Shown here: positions 7,408 through 16,157 of the stretch, in pieces
Numbering within the stretch: position 1 is the stretch's first letter
How the letters are laid out: each line of letters starts with the position of its first letter
Position numbers and translations under genes: made by a program
Source of the DNA: Bacillus mycoides
GTDB taxonomy: Bacteria > Bacillota > Bacilli > Bacillales > Bacillaceae_G
Direction: 5' to 3'
DNA length: 64,000 bases
Assembly: GCF_018742245.1 (NCBI RefSeq)
Contig: NZ_CP036132.1
Span: 4,955,001-5,019,000 of the forward strand
The notes under the pieces: generated by a model
What the model was told of the DNA's origin: nothing
What the model saw: only the letters and a program-made list of their open reading frames with translations
Databases searched by the model: none

Positions 7408-9168
7408 ATGAATTATAGAAAACTTGCTAGTGCTTTCGTTACATTCGGTCTTCTTTGTCCTTTATCAACAGAAGCTATTCACGCTCAAGAGTTAGATAAA
7501 AATGAAGTGAAAGTTGAAATTGCTCAGCCTGGTTTAACAATCGGAAAATTAACACAACCTCAAAACGATACAAAAGAGAATATTGCTAAAAAGTATTTAA
7601 AAGGTGAGGTAAATGGGGCTAAAGCTCAACAAGAGCAAGTTACTACTGAAAAGAATGTCGATTTTCAACCTACAAATACAGAAACAAAAGAAAATCAAAC
7701 CGAATTACGCCTTGCACAAACATACAAAAACTATAAAGTATATGGTCAAGATCTCATTGTAAAAGTAGATAAAAATGGAGTAATTACAACTGTTAGTGGT
7801 AAAGTTGCCCAAAATTTAGACCAACAACTTAATCTTACTATAACAAATTTTTTGTCGAAAAATGAAGTAAAATCTAAATTACGCAATATACTTCAAATTC
7901 CAAGTGATGCGACAGAAACAGAATTTTCTAGCGAAACGGTAGTTTATACGAAAAAAGATGGGCACTATACATACGCAACGGTCCTTACATTTACTTATGA
8001 AAACAATGAACAAGTTATAAACGGAAATGCAATCATGGACTTACAAACTGGTGAAGTACTTTTCCAAGAAAAGTTTATTAAAAATAAAGAGAATAAAACT
8101 ATTAATCAAGTAACAGCACCTAAACTATCACCAGCGAAAGAACAAGGAACTGGGAAAAATGCGCTACAAGAAAATGTATTATTTAATATCGCAAAAGGTA
8201 CTGACGGAAAATTTTATTTAGCTGATTTATCCCGTGCAAATGGTATTTATATTTATAACGCAGACTATGCTGACTCTCTTGGTGGCGATAGCCAAGCCGG
8301 TTATCCAGGGACACTTATTTCAAGTAACACTTCGAACTTTGCAGATAAAGAAGCAGCTGGTGTTATGAAAAACATGAGTAATATTTACGACTATTTTAAG
8401 AAAGAACATAATCTAAAAAGTTACGATAATAAAGATTCAAAAGTTGTTGCTAGCGTCCACGGATTTGATTCTACTGAAGTTAGTGATGGTGTAAAAGAAA
8501 ACTATGTAAATGCGTTTTGGCATCCAGGTTGGAATCAAATGGTCTTTGGTGACGGGCTAAATGGAAAATTAACCTCTGCTCTTGACGTAACAGCCCATGA
8601 ATTTGGACATGCTGTATTTAGTGGTACAACGAAAAATAAAATTGTGCGATATCCAAGTGCTGAAACATCTGCGCTAAATGAAGGCCTAGCAGATTTTTGG
8701 GGTACACAAATAGAATATTACGTAAAGAAAGATAAAGGAAATTGGATTATGGGTGATACGTTAGGTGGTCTAACAATTCGTGACATCCCAGGGGAAATTG
8801 GTGACGGCGGCAACAAACTATATACAAACTTACAAGATTTCTATAATGATGGAAATGATCAAGAATCTCATGTGAATTCCGGAATCATTAGCCATGTATT
8901 ATATCAATTAGCTGAAGGTAAAACGTATAACGGTATATCTGTTCAAAGACAAGGAAATGAAAAAGTAAGTAAAGTTGTTATGCGTGCATTGCAAAACTAT
9001 GCAACTTCAGCAGAAGATTTTGAATCACTTCAATCTCACATTGTACAAGCTGCAAAAGACTTATATGGTAATACGACAGCAACAGAATTCGAAAAGGCTT
9101 TCCAAGCACATGGATATAAAGCACTAGCAAAAATTAATAAAGTAGTAGAAGTACAACAAGGAAAATAA
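7408..9168 (+). CDS. nprB: Secreted neutral metalloprotease NprB (thermolysin family M4)
   Basis: This is a 586-residue preproprotease with a signal peptide (about residues 1-26, ending near AIHAQ), an FTP/PepSY-type propeptide (about 30-230) and an M4 catalytic domain (about 255-580). The zinc site reads HEFGH, with the third ligand in NEGLADFWG. SHVNSGIISH corresponds to the thermolysin segment carrying the transition-state histidine. M4 proteases degrade extracellular proteins. It sits divergent to plcR with a perfect PlcR box in front, so quorum-dependent expression is expected. An AGGAGTG ribosome site precedes the ATG. A terminator shared with the convergent response regulator gene follows. 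Confidence 0.95.
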   Translation: MNYRKLASAFVTFGLLCPLSTEAIHAQELDKNEVKVEIAQPGLTIGKLTQPQNDTKENIAKKYLKGEVNGAKAQQEQVTTEKNVDFQPTNTETKENQTELRLAQTYKNYKVYGQDLIVKVDKNGVITTVSGKVAQNLDQQLNLTITNFLSKNEVKSKLRNILQIPSDATETEFSSETVVYTKKDGHYTYATVLTFTYENNEQVINGNAIMDLQTGEVLFQEKFIKNKENKTINQVTAPKLSPAKEQGTGKNALQENVLFNIAKGTDGKFYLADLSRANGIYIYNADYADSLGGDSQAGYPGTLISSNTSNFADKEAAGVMKNMSNIYDYFKKEHNLKSYDNKDSKVVASVHGFDSTEVSDGVKENYVNAFWHPGWNQMVFGDGLNGKLTSALDVTAHEFGHAVFSGTTKNKIVRYPSAETSALNEGLADFWGTQIEYYVKKDKGNWIMGDTLGGLTIRDIPGEIGDGGNKLYTNLQDFYNDGNDQESHVNSGIISHVLYQLAEGKTYNGISVQRQGNEKVSKVVMRALQNYATSAEDFESLQSHIVQAAKDLYGNTTATEFEKAFQAHGYKALAKINKVVEVQQGK

Positions 9169-9175
9169 GAAAAAA

Positions 9176-9209
9176 AGAAGTTTACCGACTATAGGTAAAC
9201 TTCTTTTTA
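9176..9209. terminator. Bidirectional terminator, nprB / response regulator
   Basis: AGAAGTTTACC-gactat-AGGTAAACTTCT with a T run on the plus strand and an A run before the stem, between convergent genes. Confidence 0.85.
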
Positions 9210-9809
9210 TATCCATCCCTTTTCTTCCGCAATTGTAATTGCCTCAATTCTATTTTTCGCGTCGAGCTTCGTTAACACTTCGGAAATATAATTACGTACT
9301 GTACCCGGTGAAAGATAAAGTGTTTTCGCAATTTCATTTGCCGTCTTTCCTTCTTTAGCAAGTAACAATACTTCTTTTTCACGATCTGATAATGGATTTT
9401 GCTCCTGCCATAAACCAAACATTAAATCTTGAGAAACCTCTCGTTTTCCCTTCATTACATTACGAATTGCTGCGGCTAAATCTTCACTCGGACTATCTTT
9501 TAACAAATATCCGTGCACACCAGCTTTCATCGCCCTTTCAAAATACCCTGGCCTTGCAAATGTTGTTAAAATCATTACTTTGCATAATGATTTTTCTTTC
9601 TTTAAAATTTCAGCAACATCTAAACCACTTTGAATCGGCATTTCAATATCCATAATACTTATATCCGGCTTTAACGATTCAATTAATTTTAACGCCTCTT
9701 CCCCGTTCGCAGCTTGCCCAATCACTTCCATATCATCTTCTAAATCAAGTAGGGCTCCTAATGCACCACGAAGCATCCGTTGATCTTCCGCAATAATAAT
9801 TCGAATCAT
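9207..9809 (-). CDS. NarL/LuxR-family response regulator (YvfU/DesR type)
   Basis: A 200-residue two-component response regulator. The receiver domain (about 1-120) has acidic residues E8 and D9, phospho-acceptor D54 (ISIMDIEMP) and the conserved lysine in YLLKDSP. The C-terminal LuxR-type helix-turn-helix (about 135-198) contains LSDREKEVLLLAKEGKTANE and LSPGTVRNYISEVLTKL. It is the last gene of a four-gene unit (ABC ATPase, ABC permease, histidine kinase, regulator) with overlapping ends, the arrangement of B. subtilis yvfRSTU. It probably controls its own transporter operon. The inducing signal is unknown. Confidence 0.9.
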   Translation of the reverse strand: MIRIIIAEDQRMLRGALGALLDLEDDMEVIGQAANGEEALKLIESLKPDISIMDIEMPIQSGLDVAEILKKEKSLCKVMILTTFARPGYFERAMKAGVHGYLLKDSPSEDLAAAIRNVMKGKREVSQDLMFGLWQEQNPLSDREKEVLLLAKEGKTANEIAKTLYLSPGTVRNYISEVLTKLDAKNRIEAITIAEEKGWI

Positions 9810-10936
9810 GCCCTCACCTCATCTTTTCCTGTTCTAATGACAACTGGTACTTTTACTGTTAATAGCGTCCCCGGATTAATCGTATCTATCTCCACTAGAC
9901 CGTCAATTAAGGCAATTCGTTCCTTTATACCACGAATGCCGTTTCCATCATGATTTTGCTCCTCTAAACCGACGCCATTATCTTCTACTTTTAAAATCAA
10001 TTCACCTTGTGATTCTAATATAGAAACAATGCACACTGTCGCCTTACTATGCTTCACTACATTCGTAACTGCCTCACGTAAACACATACCTAAAATATTC
10101 TGCTCGATTGGCGATAACGAACTAGAATTAGCCTCCTGCTTTACTTCCAATTCAATATTGGCTGCTTGCAAAATCGCTTTTATTTGCTCAAGCTCTTCTT
10201 CTACTGTAATCATGCGCATATCAGAAATTAATTCCCTCAGCTGCTTTAAAGCGGTACGAGATGTTTGTGTAATTTCCTTCGCTTCCATACTTGCCCGCTC
10301 CGGATTTTTCACAATTAACTTCTCAACAAGCTGACTTTTTAAAGTAATAAGAGATAGTGTGTGTCCTAATGTGTCATGAAGATCTCTTGCAATTCGCTGA
10401 CGTTCTTCACGTTTTACTAAGTCTTTGATTTGCTCGTTTGCTTCGTTTAGTTGATTTCTTAACATCTTTTTTTGGTTAAAGTTGCGCATTCCAAATGGTG
10501 TAAGGAGCATTAAAATAAACATTGGAACTATATTCACTAAACTTGTAGTTGTTAGTTGATTAAAGTTTACAAATGTAAAAGCTCCCAGCATTACAATTAA
10601 CAGGCCCCACAACAATCGAAATACTTTTTTACTTGGTGCAAATCCCATCGCACTTGCCGTAAAAAATCCAAAGAAAATCATAAAAGGATTATAAAATACA
10701 GCAAATAAAAAGGTTAGTAACATTTGAATACATGCCCATAAAATGAACGTCTTTTGAACGAAATAAAGTTGACGGTATGTGACAATGAAAACTATCAACA
10801 TACCGATGCCAATTACAAGCTTCCATCCTGATACTTGTGTTAAATTATAAATTGGAAATAGCAGATACACGAGCCACATATATGGGAAGAATCCCATATA
10901 TTTTGGAAAAATCTCAATCCTCTTCTTCTCTATCAT
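9806..10936 (-). CDS. Membrane sensor histidine kinase (HisKA_3 family, YvfT type)
   Basis: A 376-residue sensor kinase with about five N-terminal membrane helices (residues 15-150), a short linker coiled coil, a HisKA_3 dimerisation domain with phospho-histidine H187 (RIARDLHDTLGHTLSL), and an HATPase domain (LREAVTNVVKHS, VEDNGVGL, GIRGIKERI). It has almost no extracellular domain, as in intramembrane-sensing kinases that sit beside ABC exporters. Its 3' end overlaps the response regulator start by 4 bp and its start abuts the permease gene, so the four genes are one operon. Confidence 0.9.
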   Translation of the reverse strand: MIEKKRIEIFPKYMGFFPYMWLVYLLFPIYNLTQVSGWKLVIGIGMLIVFIVTYRQLYFVQKTFILWACIQMLLTFLFAVFYNPFMIFFGFFTASAMGFAPSKKVFRLLWGLLIVMLGAFTFVNFNQLTTTSLVNIVPMFILMLLTPFGMRNFNQKKMLRNQLNEANEQIKDLVKREERQRIARDLHDTLGHTLSLITLKSQLVEKLIVKNPERASMEAKEITQTSRTALKQLRELISDMRMITVEEELEQIKAILQAANIELEVKQEANSSSLSPIEQNILGMCLREAVTNVVKHSKATVCIVSILESQGELILKVEDNGVGLEEQNHDGNGIRGIKERIALIDGLVEIDTINPGTLLTVKVPVVIRTGKDEVRA

Positions 10937-11671
10937 TTATACCGCTTCCTGTCTTTTTCTTATATATATTGATACTACAACAAATATAAGGAAATAACCT
11001 CCTAGTACCGCGATATTTTCCCATCCAATTGATTTTCCAGCTACAATATCCCATGCCCCGCTACCAAAATGATATGTTGGTGTCCATTCTCCAATAGTTC
11101 TTAATACTTTTGGGAATACTTCAATTGGCATCCATAATCCGCCAACTACAGCTAAGCTCATATTTAAAATATTAGCCAGGCCAGCAGCTGCATCCGCCTT
11201 TTTGATTGAACCTATTACTGTTCCGAGTGCTAAAAATGGTGTCACGCCTAATAATAACCATAATCCGGCACCAATCCATTGACCTACTGTTAACTCGACA
11301 TTATTAATTAATATTCCTGCCATAAAAATAACTAAGATTGAAAAAGCATTCACTACTGTTTGAGCAATAATCTTTGCTGCTAAATATGCTCCCTCTGGAA
11401 GTGGTGTAATTTTTAAAAGATGTGTCCATCCTTGCCCTTTTTCCTGAGAAAGTCTCACACCGAAACTAAAAAGTGCAGTCCCTACAATACTGAAAGTCGC
11501 CATTGAAATTAAATAATGAGCTTTCCAAGCATCTCCGTTTTGTGGGACTTGAATAACATTTGTGAAAATATAGTAAAACATAACTGGCATTAATAATGAG
11601 AAAAAGATAAATAATTTATTACGGAACGTACGCAAAACCTCTATTTTACATTGCATCCATAGTGCTCTCAT
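10937..11671 (-). CDS. ABC-2 type transporter permease (YvfS type)
   Basis: A 244-residue ABC-2 membrane protein with about six hydrophobic helices (first at about residues 20-40; others near 55-75, 100-125, 135-155, 165-190 and 220-240). It should form the membrane channel for the ATPase encoded just upstream, with which it overlaps by 4 bp. Together with the kinase and regulator this resembles B. subtilis yvfRSTU and related drug or lipid export modules. The substrate is unknown. Confidence 0.87.
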   Translation of the reverse strand: MRALWMQCKIEVLRTFRNKLFIFFSLLMPVMFYYIFTNVIQVPQNGDAWKAHYLISMATFSIVGTALFSFGVRLSQEKGQGWTHLLKITPLPEGAYLAAKIIAQTVVNAFSILVIFMAGILINNVELTVGQWIGAGLWLLLGVTPFLALGTVIGSIKKADAAAGLANILNMSLAVVGGLWMPIEVFPKVLRTIGEWTPTYHFGSGAWDIVAGKSIGWENIAVLGGYFLIFVVVSIYIRKRQEAV

Positions 11672-12570
11672 GCGATTTCCCCCTTCTGATTTGCGACAAA
11701 CTGTTCAAATGCTTCGTCGAGACTTCCACGTTCAACTGAAATATCTGTTACAGGTAAGTTCTTTTGATAAATTGCTTGTAACGTGGCATCAGTATCCTCC
11801 GTTGTTAAAATAATCCGCCCCTCATTTGACTGTACTCCTGTTACATTCGGCAATTCCTTTAGCAAGCCCATAGGGATACTTTCTTTTGAATAAAACGAAA
11901 TCGTTTTTCGAGAAATCGTCGCTTTCATTTCATCTGGCGTACCATCTGCGATGATCTTTCCGTTCGCAAATAATAAAATCCGATCCGCTAAAGCATCTGC
12001 CTCTTCTAAATAGTGCGTCGTTAAAATAATCGTTTTCCCTTCACTTGCTAACTTTCTAATCGTTTCCCAAAATGTTTTTCGAGACGTAATATCCATTCCA
12101 ACTGTCGGCTCATCTAAAAATAACAACTCTGGATTTCCTGCAAGTGCCAGTGCAAAATTTAACCTTCTCTTTTGGCCACCCGATAATTTCTCACATCTTT
12201 GCTTTCGCTCTGATTCTAAATTTGATAACTGAAGTAATGTTTCTTTCGCTACTGGATTCGTATAATAACTACGGAATAACTCGATTGCTTCTTCTACCGT
12301 GATACTATCAATCACACTTACTTCTTGTAGCATCGCACCGAGGCTATTACGAACATCTCTGTGCTTCGGACTCTTTCCAAATATAGAGACATTCCCCTCT
12401 GTCGGGTCTTTTAATCCGAGCATCATTGAAATTGTCGTTGTTTTCCCCGCACCATTTGGACCGAGTAATGCTACTATTTGCCCTTTATTTACATGAAATG
12501 AAACGTTATTTACTGCTTTTTTATGTTTAAATGTTTTAGAAACACCATTTACTTCAATAATCTTTTCCAT
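11668..12570 (-). CDS. ABC transporter ATP-binding protein (YvfR type)
   Basis: A 300-residue ABC ATPase with Walker A (GPNGAGKTT, about residues 38-46), the ABC signature (LSGGQKRR), Walker B (LLFLDEPTVGMD) and the switch histidine (TTHYLEEAD). The C-terminal 80 residues form the extension usual in drug/lipid export ATPases of the CcmA/DrrA type. It is the first gene of the four-gene export/two-component operon; the dyad at 12653-12666 lies in its promoter region. The transported compound cannot be inferred. Confidence 0.9.
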   Translation of the reverse strand: MEKIIEVNGVSKTFKHKKAVNNVSFHVNKGQIVALLGPNGAGKTTTISMMLGLKDPTEGNVSIFGKSPKHRDVRNSLGAMLQEVSVIDSITVEEAIELFRSYYTNPVAKETLLQLSNLESERKQRCEKLSGGQKRRLNFALALAGNPELLFLDEPTVGMDITSRKTFWETIRKLASEGKTIILTTHYLEEADALADRILLFANGKIIADGTPDEMKATISRKTISFYSKESIPMGLLKELPNVTGVQSNEGRIILTTEDTDATLQAIYQKNLPVTDISVERGSLDEAFEQFVANQKGEIA

Positions 12571-12652
12571 CTCTCCACCCCCGCCGTTTCTTATATTTAC
12601 ATTGTATTCCTTGGAAAAGTTAGGAAACAGTATGATGCGTCATGACATCAAT

Positions 12653-12666
12653 ATGACAATTGTCAT
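12653..12666. promoter_or_regulatory. Perfect palindrome, candidate operator of the ABC/two-component operon
   Basis: ATGACAATTGTCAT is a perfect 14-bp palindrome about 83 bp upstream of the ATPase start. Just beside it is a related half-palindrome (GATGCGTCATGACATCA). NarL-type regulators bind such inverted repeats, so it may be the binding site of the operon's own response regulator. This is inferred from position. Confidence 0.45.
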
Positions 12667-12775
12667 GTATTCTCTATGAGTAGAATCACCCCGCATACCG
12701 CACGCAAGTAGCAGGAGCAAAATAAACATGATACAATCGGATAAGATATCTATTCGAGGAAGGACAGTGGTTTTC

Positions 12776-13522
12776 ATGATTATTCGTAATGAACAAGATT
12801 TAGAAGGTTTACGAAAAATCGGCCGCATCGTTGCACTTGCACGCGAAGAAATGAAAAAACAAGCGAAGCCAGGTATGACAACGAAAGAGCTTGATTTAAT
12901 TGGTAAAAAAGTATTAGATGAGCATGGTGCTATTTCAGCGCCTGAAAAAGAATATAAATTCCCAGGTGTAACTTGCATTAGTGTAAACGAAGAAGTTGCT
13001 CACGGCATTCCAAGCGATCGCGTATTAAAAGAAGGCGATTTAGTAAACGTAGACGTATCGGCAGCACTTGACGGCTATTATGCAGATACAGGTATCTCAT
13101 TTGTTCTTGGAGAAGATGAAGAAAAAGAAAAGCTTTGCCAAGCAGCAGTAGACTCATTTTGGGAAGCAATGAAAAAGGTAAAAGCTGGATCAAAACAAAA
13201 TCAAATTGGTCGTGCTGTTTCTAACTTTGCACATAAAAGTGGATATAACGTTATTCAAAACTTAACTGGTCACGGCATCGGTCTTAGCTTACACGAAGCC
13301 CCAAATCACATCTTAAGCTACTATGATCCAATGGATAATGCACTTCTAAAAGACGGCCTTGTTATCGCTGTAGAGCCATTTATCTCTATGAAAGCTGATC
13401 ATATTATCGAACGCGGTGATGATGGTTGGACATTCGTTACACCAGATAAAAGCCTTGTTGCACAATGTGAACATACAGTTGTTGTCACTCGTGGCGAGCC
13501 AATTATTTTAACTCAACTATAA
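12776..13522 (+). CDS. map: Methionine aminopeptidase, type I
   Basis: A 248-residue type I methionine aminopeptidase that removes initiator methionine from new proteins. Metal-binding and active-site segments are visible: EVAHGIP (His), DVSAALDGYYADTG (two Asp), TGHGIGLSLHEAPN (His), VEPFISM (Glu) and QCEHTVVV (Glu). I chose ATG 12776 because it gives the family length and starts MIIRNEQDLEGLR; a GTG three codons upstream (12767) sits closer to the AGGAAGG ribosome site and cannot be excluded. It is a monocistronic unit with its own terminator. A decayed fragment of a second copy lies 2.3 kb downstream. Confidence 0.94.
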   Translation: MIIRNEQDLEGLRKIGRIVALAREEMKKQAKPGMTTKELDLIGKKVLDEHGAISAPEKEYKFPGVTCISVNEEVAHGIPSDRVLKEGDLVNVDVSAALDGYYADTGISFVLGEDEEKEKLCQAAVDSFWEAMKKVKAGSKQNQIGRAVSNFAHKSGYNVIQNLTGHGIGLSLHEAPNHILSYYDPMDNALLKDGLVIAVEPFISMKADHIIERGDDGWTFVTPDKSLVAQCEHTVVVTRGEPIILTQL

Positions 13523-13526
13523 TAAA

Positions 13527-13572
13527 AAAACAGCCGTTTTGTAGATTCCTTCTACTAAATCGGCTGTTTTTT
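13527..13572 (+). terminator. map terminator
   Basis: AAAACAGCCG pairs with CGGCTGTTTT around a loop that itself can pair (GTAGA/TCTAC), followed by T residues. Confidence 0.85.
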
Positions 13573-14060
13573 ATTATTTTTAAGTATGTAACATCCCTAT
13601 AAACAAAAAGCTTATACAAATAAAAAAGTGATACATCAAAGTATCACCTTTTTAACGGGGTGAGGCTGTCCAAAAGTACGGAAAACTCTTGAACAGCCTC
13701 GTATTTTCATATGGATGCCTTACATATATCACTGATGATAATTATGAAATGCGGAAACATATTTACCATCACATGATTCAAACAAAAGAAAAGAAACCCT
13801 ATAACGGATCTCTTTTCCCTACATAATCTAAAGTTTGGGTACACTAGATTCATGCAATGTAGGAGCCTTCTAAGCAGAAAGCGATCCTTCATTTAAAATG
13901 ATATCATACATATATCCGCTAAAAATATGCAAATGTACATATAGCGTTTTTTATTTCTCAACATACATTTATTGAAAATTCATACATATAAAGGTAAAAT
14001 AAGGTCGTTATCCGTCTTCTTTTGTCAGTCAGAGAGAATAGAAGAATGGGAGAGGAAAAA
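13573..14060. other. Intergenic region with two hairpins; no supported gene
   Basis: Two stem-loops are visible: a terminator-like AAAAAAGTGATAC/GTATCACCTTTTT at 13622-13654 with T/A runs on both sides, and GAGGCTGT/ACAGCCTC at 13662-13700. Between 13707 and 13900 there are coding-like stretches on both strands without a ribosome site, perhaps remnants. The promoter of the M28 aminopeptidase gene should lie near the 3' end. Confidence 0.5.
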
Positions 14061-15458
14061 ATGAGAAAATCACTGAAACAAAAAATAGTAAGCTCCTTGC
14101 TTGCTGTATCACTCGCCGTTAGCTTAGCTCCAATCGGACAAGCAAAAGCTGATTCCACGTCAGAAATTACACAGACTCCACCTATTACAAAACAAGTTGA
14201 TGCAAACCGCGCCATCGAGCATATCCGTTTCTTATCCGAAACAATCGGTCCCCGTCCAGGTGGTACAAAATCAGAAGAATGGGCTTCTCGCTATGTTGGT
14301 ATGAAACTTAAATCATTGGGATATGAAGTAGAGTATCAGCCCTTTCAAGTGCCGGATCAATACGTTGGATTTATCGAATCACCATTAGGGACAAAGCGTA
14401 ATTGGCAAGCTGGTGCTGCTCCAAGTGCACTAATTTCTACAGAGGCTGTTACAGCTCCGCTTATCTTTGTTCAAGGTGGTACAAAATTGGACGATATTCC
14501 AAATGAGGTAAACGGAAAAATTGTTTTATTCGAAAGAGGGGCAACAGTAGCAGATTATAATAAACAAGTTGAAAATGCTGTTAGTAAAGGGGCAAAAGGT
14601 GTTCTTTTATACAGCTTAATTGGAGGTCGTGGAAACTACGGACAAACTTTCAATCCTCGCTTAACTAAAAAGCAGTCTATCCCTGTCTTTGGTCTTGCTT
14701 ATGCTCAAGGAAATGCATTTAAAGAAGAAATCGCTAAAAAAGAGACAACAATACTTTCCCTAAAAGCGAGACATGAATCTAATTTAACATCCCTAAATGT
14801 CATCGCTAAAAAGAAACCCAAAAATAGTACAGGTAATGAAAAAGCTGTCGTTGTAAGTTCACACTATGATAGTGTCGTTGGAGCACCTGGGGCAAATGAT
14901 AATGCTTCTGGTACAGGATTAGTATTAGAATTAGCTCGTGCTTTTCAAAATGTAGAAACTGATAAAGAAATTCGTTTTATTGCTTTTGGTTCTGAGGAAA
15001 CTGGCTTACTTGGCTCTGATTATTATGTTAATAGTCTGTCCCAAAAGGAACGCGATCGAATTTTAGGTGTCTTTAACGCAGACATGGTTGCAACAAATTA
15101 TGATAAAGCAAAGAATTTATATGCTATGACCCCTGATGGTTCAACAAACCTTGTAACAGATGCTGCCTTACAAGCAGGTAAACAATTAAATAATGATCTC
15201 GTTCTTCAAGGAAAATTTGGCTCTAGTGATCACGTACCATTTGCTGAAGTGGATATTCCTTCTGCACTATTTATTTGGATGGGCGTCGATAGTTGGAATC
15301 CATTAATCTATCATATCGAAAAGGTATATCACACGCCTCAAGATAACGTATTTGAGAACATTTCACCAGAACGTATGAAAATGGCATTAGAAGTCATTGG
15401 AACTAGTGTTTATAATAGTCTTCAACCTACTGTGAAAACAGGACAGAAAGCTGCTTAA
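14061..15458 (+). CDS. Secreted M28 family aminopeptidase (aminopeptidase Y / YwaD type)
   Basis: A 465-residue secreted zinc aminopeptidase. The signal peptide covers about 31 residues (basic MRKSLKQK, hydrophobic core, then GQAKA-DS). A PA insert domain (about 110-240) precedes the M28 catalytic domain. Zinc ligands and the catalytic acid appear in SSHYDSVVGAPGANDNASG, GSEETGLLGSDYY, FNADMVA and SSDHVPFAE. Such enzymes release N-terminal residues from extracellular peptides. ATG 14061 is supported by GGGAGAGG six bases upstream; an upstream TTG frame would break the signal peptide. A hairpin terminator follows. Confidence 0.9.
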   Translation: MRKSLKQKIVSSLLAVSLAVSLAPIGQAKADSTSEITQTPPITKQVDANRAIEHIRFLSETIGPRPGGTKSEEWASRYVGMKLKSLGYEVEYQPFQVPDQYVGFIESPLGTKRNWQAGAAPSALISTEAVTAPLIFVQGGTKLDDIPNEVNGKIVLFERGATVADYNKQVENAVSKGAKGVLLYSLIGGRGNYGQTFNPRLTKKQSIPVFGLAYAQGNAFKEEIAKKETTILSLKARHESNLTSLNVIAKKKPKNSTGNEKAVVVSSHYDSVVGAPGANDNASGTGLVLELARAFQNVETDKEIRFIAFGSEETGLLGSDYYVNSLSQKERDRILGVFNADMVATNYDKAKNLYAMTPDGSTNLVTDAALQAGKQLNNDLVLQGKFGSSDHVPFAEVDIPSALFIWMGVDSWNPLIYHIEKVYHTPQDNVFENISPERMKMALEVIGTSVYNSLQPTVKTGQKAA

Positions 15459-15468
15459 TACTATTTCA

Positions 15469-15497
15469 AGCCACCGACTAATCGGTGGCTGTTTATT
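15469..15497 (+). terminator. Terminator after the M28 aminopeptidase gene
   Basis: AGCCACCGA-ctaa-TCGGTGGCT followed by GTTTATT. Confidence 0.75.
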
Positions 15498-15522
15498 GAG
15501 AAAAAATAAATATGCATAAAAG

Positions 15523-15630
15523 CATATTTATTACATGGTATTATCGCGTATAATTAAAATCGTAATATATAAATAAAAACACATTTATTACATAGCATTA
15601 TCATGTAGAATAAAAATTATAATAATATTG
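15523..15630. repeat. Imperfect 57-bp tandem duplication
   Basis: CATATTTATTACATGGTATT at 15523 is repeated as CACATTTATTACATAGCATT at 15580; similarity continues for about 46 bases with scattered mismatches. It lies just upstream of decayed coding sequence. Confidence 0.6.
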
Positions 15631-15659
15631 ATTACATCTAACAAAGAGGTTTTTCAATT

Positions 15660-15760
15660 ATGAAAAAATTATTCTTGCAGTTGTGTGAACTTTAACTTGA
15701 ATTTCAGGAATTAATGCTTTTATTCCTGAAATAAACGTTGCAGCAGCTACTCAAGAATAA
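15660..15760 (+). pseudogene. Decayed start of a secreted-protein gene
   Basis: An AAAGAGG ribosome site precedes ATG 15660, but the frame stops after 11 codons. Shifting frame gives signal-peptide-like pieces (KIILAVV, then INAFIPEINVAAATQE and a stop). This looks like a signal-peptide gene start broken by small indels. The parent gene is not recognisable. Confidence 0.4.
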
Positions 15761-15761
15761 A

Positions 15762-15970
15762 GCTTTCCAAAATACTATTTCTAAATTAGCCATAAAAATG
15801 GCTATGCATTCATCCAAAACTTAACGGAACATGGTCATTGACCTTAAATTACATGAGATAGGACACCACATTCTAAACTTATGGTCCAATGGATAATAGA
15901 CTTATTGAAAGCGGTTTCGTTATTACTTTAGAGCCGCTTATCTCTATGAAAGCTGACCATATTATTCGGC
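15762..15970 (+). pseudogene. Decayed 3' part of a methionine aminopeptidase gene
   Basis: In shifting frames this stretch encodes NGYAFIQNLTEHGH, KLHEIGHHILN, then DNRLIESGFVITLEPLISM and KADHII. These align in order with GYNVIQNLTGHGIG, SLHEAPNHIL, DNALLKDGLVIAVEPFISM and KADHII of the intact map product 2.3 kb upstream. At least two frameshifts and stop codons separate the pieces, and the N-terminal half and the last catalytic glutamate segment are missing. It is a remnant of a duplicated map gene. Confidence 0.85.
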
Positions 15971-15982
15971 CGCTGATTGAGC

Positions 15983-16032
15983 CCAACCTGAAACTGTTCT
16001 CTTTTTTCTATAAAAAAACCCTTCAGGTTGCA
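15983..16032. terminator. Weak inverted repeat after the map remnant
   Basis: CAACCTGAA pairs with TTCAGGTTG across about 30 bases containing T and A runs; CTTCAC/GTGAAG follows at 16039-16056. Possibly an old terminator. Confidence 0.3.
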
Positions 16033-16157
16033 TTCTTCCCTTCACTTTATCGTGAAGTGTTTTTGAATACTTACCTAAAGGGCGTAATATCAATAGTAAT
16101 TTTTTAATTTGTCTGCTACTCAGATTACAGTGTAATCAATAATCTAAATCTTTTTTA

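Noticed and set aside
13707..13892. A 61-codon minus-strand frame and an overlapping plus-strand coding-like stretch in the map-M28 intergenic region
   Set aside because: No ribosome site and no recognisable family; it may be remnant DNA, but the evidence is too weak for a gene.
15889..16107. A 72-codon frame with MetAP similarity as a real gene
   Set aside because: Only its first 30 codons resemble the C-terminal part of methionine aminopeptidase. It lacks the other catalytic residues and is out of frame with the preceding homologous pieces, so it is part of a pseudogene.
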